From Rhodospirillum centenum SW (lineage in GTDB: Bacteria; Pseudomonadota; Alphaproteobacteria; Azospirillales; Azospirillaceae), in assembly GCF_000016185.1 (NCBI RefSeq), contig NC_011420.2:248001-312000 (forward strand): a stretch of DNA of 64,000 bases, given 5' to 3'. The first letter of the stretch is position 1, and every line of letters begins with the position of its first letter. Position numbers and translations under genes: made by a program. Of the stretch, positions 16,938 through 24,887 are shown in pieces. Below the pieces are notes generated by a model that saw nothing but the letters and a program-made list of their open reading frames with translations, was not told where the DNA came from and made no database searches.

Positions 16938-19900
16938 ATGTCCGGGATCGTCGGCTTCGCTGTCCGGCAGTGGCAGTTCATGCTGGTGCTGTTCGCCATG
17001 CTGGCGGCCATGGGGGTGGGGGCGTTCCTCTCCATCCCGCGGGCCGAGGACCCGGACTTCCCCACCCCGATCTTCAACGTCATCGCCGTGCTGCCGGGCG
17101 CCGACCCGCTGGACATGGAAGAACAGGTGACGGATCCGCTGGAGGATGCGCTCGACGGGCTGGACGACGTCATCAAGATCACCTCCCGCACGCGCGACGG
17201 CAGCACCGTCATCCATGTCGAGTTCGACTGGAACAGCGAGCCGGAGCGCAAGTACGACCAGGTCGTGCGCGAGGTAAACGCCCTGCGGCCGAGCCTGCCC
17301 GACGGGCTTGTCCGGCTGGAGGTGAAGAAGGTCGAAACCAGCCTGACCAACTTCGCCCAGGTCGCGCTGGTCAGCGACCGCGCCAGCGACCGCGAGCTGG
17401 AGGAGCGGGCGACCGACCTGAAGGACATCATCGACCGCATCCCCGGCATCCGCGAGACGGAGGTCTGGGGCGAGGCCCGGACGGAGGTGCGGGTCGCCGT
17501 CGATCTCGGCCGGCTGGCCGCGCTGGGCATCCCCGTCTCCGCCCTGGCCGAGGCGCTGAAGGCGGAAGGGGCAGCACTGCCCCTGGGGGCCGTGCATTCC
17601 GGCGAGCGCCGCTTCAATGTCAAGGCGACGGGCGATTTCCGCAGTCTGGCGGACATCGGGGAGACGACGGTGCGTGCCGCCGACGGCCGCGTCGTCAAGG
17701 TGCACGACGTGGCCGCGGTGTCCTGGGCAGGCGACGAGCCCAGCCACGTCACCCGCTTCAACGGCCGGCGCGCCGTCCTGGTCACCGCCAACATGAAGCC
17801 GGGCCAGAACATCTTCGATCTGACGGCGCGGCTGGACGCGGCGCTGGGGGGCTTCGCGGCGACCCTGCCCGACACCATCCGGATCGAGCGGGGCTTCGAC
17901 CAGTCCGTCAACGTCGCGCACCGCCTGTCGCGCCTGTTCAAGGATTTCGGCATCGCACTGGCCCTGGTCCTGGTGACCCTGGTGCCGCTGGGGCTGCGTG
18001 CCTCCCTGGTCGTCATGCTGGCGATCCCGCTGTCGCTCGCCATCGGGCTGACTCTGTTGCAGGCGGCGGGCTTCTCGCTGAACCAGCTCACCATCGCGGG
18101 CTTCGTGCTGTCGCTCGGCCTGCTGGTGGACGACAGCATCGTGGTGACGGAGAACATCGCCCGCCACCTGCGCCTGGGACGCCCGCGCGAACAGGCGGCG
18201 ATCGAGGGGACACGGCAGATCGCCGTGGCCGTGCTGGGCTGCACCGCCACGCTGATGCTGGCCTTCCTGCCGCTGATGTTCCTGCCGGAGGGGTCGGGCA
18301 AGTTCATCAAATCGCTGCCGGTGGCGGTGCTGGTGACGGTGGCGGCGTCGCTGTTCGTGGCCCTGAGCATCATCCCGTTCCTGGCCGGCCGGATGCTGAG
18401 CCGGCACGGCGACCCGGAGGGCAACCGCGCCCTGCGCGCCGTCATGGCGGCCATCCACACGGTCTACCGGCCGCTGCTGCACCGGGCGCTGGAACGGCCC
18501 GGCCTGACCGTGCTGCTGGCGGCGGGCCTGTTCGCGGCGTCGCTGCTGCTGGTGCCGCGGATCGGCTTCAGCCTGTTCCCGCCGGCCGGCACGCCGCAGT
18601 TCCTGGTCGAAGTGGATCTGCCCGACGGCGCCTCCCGCGCCGCCACGCAGGCGGCGGTGGACTTCGTGGAGGCGGAGCTGCGGGCGACGCCGGAGGTGGC
18701 GTGGTTCATGGGCAATGTCGGCCACGGCAATCCGCGGGTCTACTACAACGTGCAGCCGCGCGAGGAGGACCCGACCCACGGCTCCGTCCTGGTCGGGCTG
18801 GAGAGCTGGCAGGGCGAGGCGGGGGTGGCCGTGCTGGACGGACTGCGGACCCGGCTGGCCCGCTATCCCGGCGCCCAGATCATCGTGCGCGCCTTCGAGA
18901 ACGGCCCGCCGATCGAAGCGCCCGTCGCCATCCGCGTGCTGGGCCCCGAACTGGACGTGCTGAAGGAGATCGCGGGCCGGGTCACCGCCGCAATGGAACG
19001 GACCCCGGGAACGCGCGACATCGTCAACCCGGTGCGGCTGAACCGGACCGACCTGAACCTGGGCGTGGACCTGGAGAAGGCCGGCGTCCTGGGCGTACCG
19101 GCCGGCGCCATCGACCGCGCCGTGCGGCTGGCCCTGTCCGGCGAGCAGGTGGCCCTGTTCCGGGAGAGCGACGGCGACGCCTTCCCGGTGGTTCTACGCC
19201 TGCCGCTGGGGGAGCGGCACGAGCTGGAGACGCTGGGCGAGATCTACGTACCGGCAGCCGGCGGCGCCACCCCGCTGGCCGCGGTCACCGACCCGCGCTT
19301 CGAATCCGGCCCGGCCCGCATCGACCGCTACAACCGCGAACGCGCCGTCACGGTCACCGCCTACACGGCGACGGGCCACAACACCGACCAGGTGACCAGA
19401 GCCGTCATGGCTGCGGTGGCGGAAATCCCGCTGCCGCCCGGCTACCGCATCACGGCCGGCGGCGAGGCGGAGGCGCGGGCCCGCAGCTTCGCCGGCCTGT
19501 CCAGCGCCATCCTGATCGCCGTCTTCGGCATCGTCGCCGTGCTGATCCTGGAGTTCCGCAGTTTCTCCGCCTCCGCCGTGGTGGCGGGGGTGATCCCGCT
19601 GGGAATCGTCGGCGGCCTTGTCGCCCTCCATGTCGCCGGCTACACGCTGAGCTTCACGGCGATGATCGGCTTCGTCGCCCTGATCGGCATCGAGATCAAG
19701 AACTCCATCCTGCTGGTGGACTTCACGACCCAGCTCCGCCGCGCCGGCGTGCCGCTGAAGCAGGCCATCGAGCAGGCGGGAGAGGTCCGCTTCCTGCCGG
19801 TGCTGCTGACCTCCGCCACCGCCATCGGGGGGCTGCTGCCGCTGGCGCTGGAGGAGTCCGGCCTCTACTCGCCGTTGGCCGTCGTCATCATCGGCGGTCT

Positions 19901-20012
19901 CGTCTCCTCCACCTTCCTGTCGCGGCTGGTGACGCCGGCCATGTATCTGCTGCTGGCCCCGCGGGAAGTGGCGGCGGCCAGCCCGCCTGCCCCGGCGACC
20001 GCGGCTCCCTGA
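16938..20012 (+). CDS. RND family efflux transporter permease
   Basis: A 1024-residue inner-membrane pump with the normal RND length and duplication: TM1, large periplasmic loop, TM2-7, second loop, TM8-12. The proton-relay residues are present: LGLLVDDSIVVTENIARHL in TM4 (Asp398 and Asp399), and the Lys in VALIGIEIKNSILLVDF of TM10. The substrate loops are not of the heavy-metal CzcA type by eye; the best description is a drug/solvent or uncharacterised HAE-like exporter driven by the proton gradient. It follows the adaptor gene by 7 bp. The gene ends 33 bp from the convergent small gene of the M1 peptidase pair. Confidence 0.92.
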   Translation: MSGIVGFAVRQWQFMLVLFAMLAAMGVGAFLSIPRAEDPDFPTPIFNVIAVLPGADPLDMEEQVTDPLEDALDGLDDVIKITSRTRDGSTVIHVEFDWNSEPERKYDQVVREVNALRPSLPDGLVRLEVKKVETSLTNFAQVALVSDRASDRELEERATDLKDIIDRIPGIRETEVWGEARTEVRVAVDLGRLAALGIPVSALAEALKAEGAALPLGAVHSGERRFNVKATGDFRSLADIGETTVRAADGRVVKVHDVAAVSWAGDEPSHVTRFNGRRAVLVTANMKPGQNIFDLTARLDAALGGFAATLPDTIRIERGFDQSVNVAHRLSRLFKDFGIALALVLVTLVPLGLRASLVVMLAIPLSLAIGLTLLQAAGFSLNQLTIAGFVLSLGLLVDDSIVVTENIARHLRLGRPREQAAIEGTRQIAVAVLGCTATLMLAFLPLMFLPEGSGKFIKSLPVAVLVTVAASLFVALSIIPFLAGRMLSRHGDPEGNRALRAVMAAIHTVYRPLLHRALERPGLTVLLAAGLFAASLLLVPRIGFSLFPPAGTPQFLVEVDLPDGASRAATQAAVDFVEAELRATPEVAWFMGNVGHGNPRVYYNVQPREEDPTHGSVLVGLESWQGEAGVAVLDGLRTRLARYPGAQIIVRAFENGPPIEAPVAIRVLGPELDVLKEIAGRVTAAMERTPGTRDIVNPVRLNRTDLNLGVDLEKAGVLGVPAGAIDRAVRLALSGEQVALFRESDGDAFPVVLRLPLGERHELETLGEIYVPAAGGATPLAAVTDPRFESGPARIDRYNRERAVTVTAYTATGHNTDQVTRAVMAAVAEIPLPPGYRITAGGEAEARARSFAGLSSAILIAVFGIVAVLILEFRSFSASAVVAGVIPLGIVGGLVALHVAGYTLSFTAMIGFVALIGIEIKNSILLVDFTTQLRRAGVPLKQAIEQAGEVRFLPVLLTSATAIGGLLPLALEESGLYSPLAVVIIGGLVSSTFLSRLVTPAMYLLLAPREVAAASPPAPATAAP

Positions 20013-20045
20013 ACCTGCGGCCGGCGGGAGCCCGGACCCGGCCGG

Positions 20046-20591
20046 TCAGCCGCGCTTGGCCGTCTTCCAGTCGTCCGTGCCGCGGAACATCAGGGTGCGG
20101 ACGCCGCCGGTGCCGTCTGCCGAAAAGTCGATGTTCACCTGGTTGAGCTGGTCGGAGAAGACATCCAGCATGATGGTATCGCGCACCGCCAGTTCCGCCG
20201 GCGGCGCCGGAAGCGCCAGCTCCTGGTAGACATAGACATGGTCCATCTCCACCTCGGCGCCGACCAGCGTCAGGGCCAGCGGCGCACCGGCCGCATCCGC
20301 CAGCGCGAAATTCTTCTCCACATAGAGGGCGAGGATCGCCCGGGTCTTCAGGTCGGCAAGGTCCGGGGCCGCCACCTTCTCCACCCGGTTGAGCGCGATC
20401 TCCGCATCATGGGCGTGCAGGCGGTGGACCACCTCCAGCGTCCCGCTGCGCGGATTCCAGGCGATGGTGGTGAGCGCCGCCTTGGCCCGGTGCGCCAGCA
20501 CCGGCCCGGGGGCACCCGCCACCCCGGCGAGGCCGAGCCCCGCCAGGGCGAGCGAGAGGAGGCGACGGCGTGCGAGCACGGGTGGCCTCAC
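20046..20591 (-). CDS. exported DUF6702-like protein coupled to M1 peptidase
   Basis: A 181-residue protein. An Arg-rich start (MRPPVLARRRLLSLALAGLGLAG) and Ala-X-Ala-like site near residue 33 predict secretion. The mature part opens HRAKAALTTIAWNPRSGTLEVVHRLHAHDAEIALNR, which fits the small exported DUF6702 family. That family often sits beside M1 aminopeptidase genes; the function is not established. Its ATG overlaps the stop of the peptidase gene (20588-20591), so the two are translationally coupled and probably work together in the periplasm. The conserved His residues (HRLHAHD) could bind metal, but this is inference. Confidence 0.7.
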   Translation of the reverse strand: MRPPVLARRRLLSLALAGLGLAGVAGAPGPVLAHRAKAALTTIAWNPRSGTLEVVHRLHAHDAEIALNRVEKVAAPDLADLKTRAILALYVEKNFALADAAGAPLALTLVGAEVEMDHVYVYQELALPAPPAELAVRDTIMLDVFSDQLNQVNIDFSADGTGGVRTLMFRGTDDWKTAKRG

Positions 20592-23170
20592 TTCGACGGG
20601 GCCGGCGCCGCGGCCGGAGCCGGCTTGCCGTCCCGCGGCGCGTCCTTCGGCGCCGGGCCGAGCGGCACGGTCTTGCCTTCCCCGGCCTTGCCCTCGCCGG
20701 CCTTCCCCTCGTCCGCCTCGCCCTTGGTGTCGCCCGTCCGCTCGGACTTCAGCTCGACCAGCATGTCCGACATCAGGTTGCGCGTGGACTCCCTGTCCTT
20801 GAACAGTTCCAGGCGCGACGCCTCGATCCGGCGCGGGAAGCTGTTGTCGCTGCGGTCGGCGTCGGCGATCTCGTGCCGCGGGTCCAGCTCGATGGAGACG
20901 AGGCGCTTCGGACGGATCAGCATCTTGGTGACGCGCTTGGGGTTGTAGCGCCAGATCTCCACCGGGATCATCACGAACTCGCTGGAGCCGTCCGCGAAGG
21001 TAAGCTTGAGGGGCAGCGGCATGACGAGGCCGCCCTTGTTGGTGAAGTCGGCGAAGTAGATGAAATCGCCGTCCTTCTGCGCCCGCTCCAGCGCCGCCCG
21101 CTCCCAGTCCTCCAGGCCTTTGATCAGATCGGCGTAGTCGTTGCGGTCCTTGTTCGTGACCGTATGCTGGTCGTTCTCGTTGTAGAAGTCCTTGAGGTCG
21201 GGAATGCGCTCCACCCGGGTCTTCAGCCCGTCCTCGCGGTTATGGATCTGCATCAGCGGCTCGACCCGCTCCTGCCGCTGCTCGGTCCGGGCCAGCGGCT
21301 TCTCCACCTCGGGATTGCGGGTGGAGATGGTGTATTCGCGGACGCCGTCGATGGCCATGTCCACATGGTCGGTCGTGTAGAACCAGCCGCGCCAGAACCA
21401 GTCGAGATCCACGCCCGACGCATCCTCCATGGTGCGGAAGAAGTCGGCCGGGGTCGGCCGCTTGAACTTCCAGCGCGTGGCGTATTCGCGGAAGGCGTGG
21501 TCGAACAGGTCGCGGCCCAGCACCGTCTCGCGCAGGATGGTCAGCGCCGTCGCCGGCTTGGTGTAGGCGTTCGGGCCGAACTGCAGGATGCTGTCCGACT
21601 GCGTCATGACCGGCACCTGGTTCTCGCTCACCATGTAGGCCGTGATCGTGTCGGGCAGGTTCGGGTTGCGGTCCTGGCCGCCGAAATTCTCCTCCCACTC
21701 CAGATGGGCGACATTCTGGAGGAAGGTGTTCAGCCCCTCGTCCATCCAGCTCCACTGACGTTCGTCGGAATTCACGGTCATCGGGAAGTAGATGTGCCCG
21801 ATCTCATGGATGACGACACCGATCAGGCCGTACTTGGCCTGCGAGGAATAGGTGACCTTGCCCGTCTTCTTGTCCTTCACCGGCCGCGAGCCGTTGAAGG
21901 TGATCATCGGGTATTCCATCCCGCCCCGGTCCCAGGTGTTGACCGACTGCGCCGTCGGGTAGGGATAGGGGAAGGAGAACTTGGAATAGACCTCCATCGT
22001 ATGGACGACCGCCTGGGTCGAGTACTTGGACCAGAGCGGCTCGGCCTCGTTCGGGTAGAACGACATGGCCAGCACCTGGGGCTGCTGCGGGCTGTCCTGG
22101 CGGAACCCCATGGCATCCCAGATGAACTTGTTGGAGCTGGACCAGGCGAAGTCGCGCACGTTCTTCGCCCGGAAGACCCAGGTGCGGGTCGCCGTCTCCG
22201 TCGCCTTCTCGTTCTCCTTCGCCTCGTCCGGGGTGACGATGAAGACGGGGCTGGTAGCGGTGCGGGCCTGTTCCAGGCGGCGGCGCTGCTCCGGCGTCAG
22301 CACGTCGGACGGGTTCTGCAACTCGCCCGTGGCGGCGACGATGTGGTCGGCCGGCACGGTGATGGAGACATCGTAGTCGCCGAATTCCAGCGTGAACTCG
22401 CCGCGGCCGAGGAACGCCTTGTGCTGCCAGCCCGCATAGTCGGTGTAGGCCGCCATGCGCGGGAACCACTGGGCCAGGAAGAACAGGTCCGTATCGGTGT
22501 CCTTGAAGTGCTCGTAGCCGCTGCGGCCGCCGACGCGCTCCTCGTCCACGATGTTGTAGGCCCAGTCGATCCGGAAGGTCGTGGCCTTGCCGGGGGAGAG
22601 CGGCTGCGGCAGGTCGATCCGCATCATCGTATCGACGACGCGATAGGGCAGCGGGTGGCCGGCCTCGTCCGTGACGGCCCGGATCTCCACCCCGAATTCG
22701 ATGTCCTTGAAGATCTGTTCGCGGGCGAGGCCGTTGTAGGTCAGGCGGTCACCGTTGTCGCCGCCGCCCGTGGCCGGCCGGCGGGCCCCGCCGGTCTGCA
22801 CCGTCTCGGTCATCCGGGCGATGCTGTCGTCCTTGTAGATGTTCTGGTCGAGCTGGACCCAGAGATAGGACAGCGTGTCGGGGGAGTTGTTGGTGTAGCG
22901 CACCGTCTCGCTGGCCGTGAGGCGCTTGCCCGCAGCGTCCAGCTTCACGTCGATGCGGTAGTCCGCGCGCTGCTGCCAGTACTGGTGTCCCGGCGCGCCC
23001 GATGCGGTGCGGTAGGTGTTCGGGGTCGGCAGGTCCACCTCAAGCTGGCGGAACTTGTCCTCCCAGTCGCCCTTGGTCTGCTGGATGGCATCGGCACTTG
23101 CCGACGCGGCGGCCAGCAGCAGGAAACCGGACCCGACCGCGACGGATACCCAGGCAGACCAACCACGCAT
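20588..23170 (-). CDS. secreted M1 family zinc metallopeptidase
   Basis: An 860-residue protein with a signal peptide (MRGWSAWVSVAVGSGFLLLAAASASA). The gluzincin site is intact: HEIGH at 455-459 and the third zinc ligand Glu478 in WSWMDEGLNTF, with the canonical 18-residue spacing. A Tyr-containing segment downstream would supply the transition-state tyrosine. The C-terminal tail (about 830-860) is Lys/Glu/Gly/Pro-rich and disordered. It should remove N-terminal residues from peptides outside the inner membrane. The ATG at 23170 has GGGAG 7 nt upstream; a start 19 codons earlier is less likely. It is translationally coupled to the downstream DUF6702-like gene. Confidence 0.9.
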   Translation of the reverse strand: MRGWSAWVSVAVGSGFLLLAAASASADAIQQTKGDWEDKFRQLEVDLPTPNTYRTASGAPGHQYWQQRADYRIDVKLDAAGKRLTASETVRYTNNSPDTLSYLWVQLDQNIYKDDSIARMTETVQTGGARRPATGGGDNGDRLTYNGLAREQIFKDIEFGVEIRAVTDEAGHPLPYRVVDTMMRIDLPQPLSPGKATTFRIDWAYNIVDEERVGGRSGYEHFKDTDTDLFFLAQWFPRMAAYTDYAGWQHKAFLGRGEFTLEFGDYDVSITVPADHIVAATGELQNPSDVLTPEQRRRLEQARTATSPVFIVTPDEAKENEKATETATRTWVFRAKNVRDFAWSSSNKFIWDAMGFRQDSPQQPQVLAMSFYPNEAEPLWSKYSTQAVVHTMEVYSKFSFPYPYPTAQSVNTWDRGGMEYPMITFNGSRPVKDKKTGKVTYSSQAKYGLIGVVIHEIGHIYFPMTVNSDERQWSWMDEGLNTFLQNVAHLEWEENFGGQDRNPNLPDTITAYMVSENQVPVMTQSDSILQFGPNAYTKPATALTILRETVLGRDLFDHAFREYATRWKFKRPTPADFFRTMEDASGVDLDWFWRGWFYTTDHVDMAIDGVREYTISTRNPEVEKPLARTEQRQERVEPLMQIHNREDGLKTRVERIPDLKDFYNENDQHTVTNKDRNDYADLIKGLEDWERAALERAQKDGDFIYFADFTNKGGLVMPLPLKLTFADGSSEFVMIPVEIWRYNPKRVTKMLIRPKRLVSIELDPRHEIADADRSDNSFPRRIEASRLELFKDRESTRNLMSDMLVELKSERTGDTKGEADEGKAGEGKAGEGKTVPLGPAPKDAPRDGKPAPAAAPAPSK

Positions 23171-23282
23171 GCGCACGCTCCCACCAGCCACGTTCCCTGG
23201 CCGGCCCACGCGGACCGGCAGCAGCACTTTAGTAGAGTCCGGCGGGTAACCAAGCGAATTCTGGGGCAGGGAGCGCTATTCG

Positions 23283-24227
23283 TTAACCATCCAGTCCGGG
23301 GTATCCTTCGGCAAGGAACTTGCGCACGGGTTCCAGCGACCGCGCCGGCGCCTCCTCCTGCGGGACATGGCCGAGATCGGGGAAGGTCACCGTCCGGCTG
23401 TCGTGCAGCGCGCGGGCATAGTCCGCGGCGTTCGAGACGGGGATCATGGCGTCCTTCTCCCCCCACAGCAGCAGGGTGGGCGCCTGGATGCGGCGCAGCA
23501 GCGGCTCGGGCGGCTCCAGCATCACCTGCTCCAGCCGGGCGAACATGGCATCGCGCACGCCAGGAGCCAGCATCAGGTCACGGTAACGGGTGGTGAGCTG
23601 GTCCGTCAGCACGGCCGGGTCGCCGTAGGCCGGTTGCAGGTTGGCCCGCACCGCGGCGGTGGGCAGGATGAAGCGCATCAGATTGAGGATGCCCGGCACC
23701 TCCGCCTTCCGGCCGTACTCGAAGCCGGGGCTGGCGAAGCCGTCGGGCGAGACGAGCACCAGCTTCTCCACCCGGTCGGGATGCAGGGCCGCGAACTTCC
23801 AGGCGATACGGCCGCCGATGGAGTTGCCGATGAGGCTGGCCCGGGCGATGCCGAGCCGGTCCAGCAGCGCCTCCAGCACCACCATGGCGCGCTCGTCGCC
23901 GTAGTCGCCCGTCGGGTCCGGTCCGGTCAGGGCGAAGCCGGGCAGGTCGAAGCGGACGACGCGGAACGGACCGGCGAGCCCCTGTGCCCACCCCTCCCAG
24001 GTGTGAAGGCTGGCCCCGAACCCGTGCAGCATGACCACCGCCGGCGCGTCGCGCGGGCCGTCGTCGCGCACATGCAGGCGCATCCCCGCCGCCTGCACGT
24101 AGTCCGCCGGAGAGCGCAGATAGAGCGCCTCAAGCTCGTCGCGCGGCCTGTCGGGGGTGTGTAGCCAGACCCCCAGCCCGAACAGGCTGGCCACCAGCAC
24201 GACAAGAAAGGGAAGCGACAGCTTCAT
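23283..24227 (-). CDS. membrane-anchored or secreted alpha/beta hydrolase
   Basis: 314 residues. The N-terminal hydrophobic segment MKLSLPFLVVLVASLFGLGVWL is a signal anchor or signal peptide. The hydrolase fold follows with oxyanion VVMLHGFGASLHTWEGW, nucleophile elbow ASLIGNSIGGRIAWKFA, Asp in LLLWGEKDAMIPVSNA, and His in FPDLGHVPQEEAP. The complete triad implies an esterase, lipase or C-C hydrolase acting at the periplasmic side; the substrate is unknown. The ATG at 24227 has a GGAATCC spacing; a longer start adds 20 residues. It is divergent from the small gene at 24400 and lies 112 bp upstream of the M1 peptidase gene. Confidence 0.88.
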   Translation of the reverse strand: MKLSLPFLVVLVASLFGLGVWLHTPDRPRDELEALYLRSPADYVQAAGMRLHVRDDGPRDAPAVVMLHGFGASLHTWEGWAQGLAGPFRVVRFDLPGFALTGPDPTGDYGDERAMVVLEALLDRLGIARASLIGNSIGGRIAWKFAALHPDRVEKLVLVSPDGFASPGFEYGRKAEVPGILNLMRFILPTAAVRANLQPAYGDPAVLTDQLTTRYRDLMLAPGVRDAMFARLEQVMLEPPEPLLRRIQAPTLLLWGEKDAMIPVSNAADYARALHDSRTVTFPDLGHVPQEEAPARSLEPVRKFLAEGYPGLDG

Positions 24228-24399
24228 GGATTCCGATCCCGGTCCCGTGTCCCTGGCCCCGTCCGGACAGCCGAGGTCCAGCGGCACAGGGTTCCGTAAG
24301 GTTAAGATGGGGCGCCGGCGCCATCGTCAAGACCGCGCCGCAACAACCGGCCGCCCCGGACCGTTGCTCCCGGATGATGCCGGGAAACGGGGGGACGCC

Positions 24400-24645
24400 A
24401 TGACGGAGAATGCCGCCGCGCGGTACGAGGCGATGCGGGACAGGCTGGCCGGACTGGTCGAGGCCGAACTGACGGCCGCAGCGCTGGCCCAACAGACGGC
24501 CGCCCTGCTGAGCGACACCGCCATGCGGGAACAGGCCGGCGCCCTTCTGCGCGACCTGCGGGACCTGCTCGACCGCGCCTCCGCCGAGGCGGAAACCGAT
24601 CTCCAGACCTGGCGGGCGGAGCGGGGCATCCATCCCGACGACTGA
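24400..24645 (+). CDS. small helical protein of unknown function
   Basis: An 81-residue protein I do not recognise: MTENAAARYEAMRDRLAGL followed by two or three amphipathic helices (LTAAALAQQTAALLSD, AGALLRDLRDLLDRASAEAE) and a charged tail. It has no signal, Cys or membrane segment. The ATG follows a G-rich site (GGGGGGACGCC). High Ala/Leu/Arg/Glu content suggests a helical bundle or oligomer. A 7-bp stem hairpin 23 bp after the stop may end its transcript. It stands alone; the divergent neighbour is the alpha/beta hydrolase. Coding status rests on codon pattern and ribosome site only. Confidence 0.55.
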   Translation: MTENAAARYEAMRDRLAGLVEAELTAAALAQQTAALLSDTAMREQAGALLRDLRDLLDRASAEAETDLQTWRAERGIHPDD

Positions 24646-24667
24646 CATGCCCTGGATTGCCGGAATG

Positions 24668-24688
24668 CCCAGGGGCTTCGACCCTGGG
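24668..24688 (+). terminator. possible terminator hairpin
   Basis: A perfect 7-bp stem CCCAGGG / CCCTGGG closes a 7-nt loop (GCTTCGA), 23 bp after the stop of the small helical protein gene. It is followed by TAATTC rather than a U-run, so termination would be weak or factor-assisted. Confidence 0.4.
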
Positions 24689-24887
24689 TAATTCGGGCGC
24701 CTTCCTGTACCCGTTGCGCGCCCGGATCGACTCGCCCTAGGATTGTTGCCACCGGGAGTACATCTTCCGCCCCCCTCCAGCAACGGGCGCGGACGGTCGA
24801 TGCTCCCGGCAGGGCCTTGCGGACGGTGCCGCCGGAGTGCCGCCGTCCCGCAGGAGTCGCGCAACGAAGAAGACAGGGGGAGCATTC

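Noticed and set aside
16049-18779. Overlapping antisense frames within the RND adaptor/permease operon
   Set aside because: Same GC-skew effect; the forward frames contain all RND motifs and correct lengths.
20570-23596. Very long open frame (about 1000 codons) antisense to the M1 peptidase gene
   Set aside because: Its translation is low-complexity, rich in Arg, Gly, Val and His with no domain. The opposite strand encodes a complete M1 peptidase with signal and zinc site. High GC removes stop codons from antisense frames.
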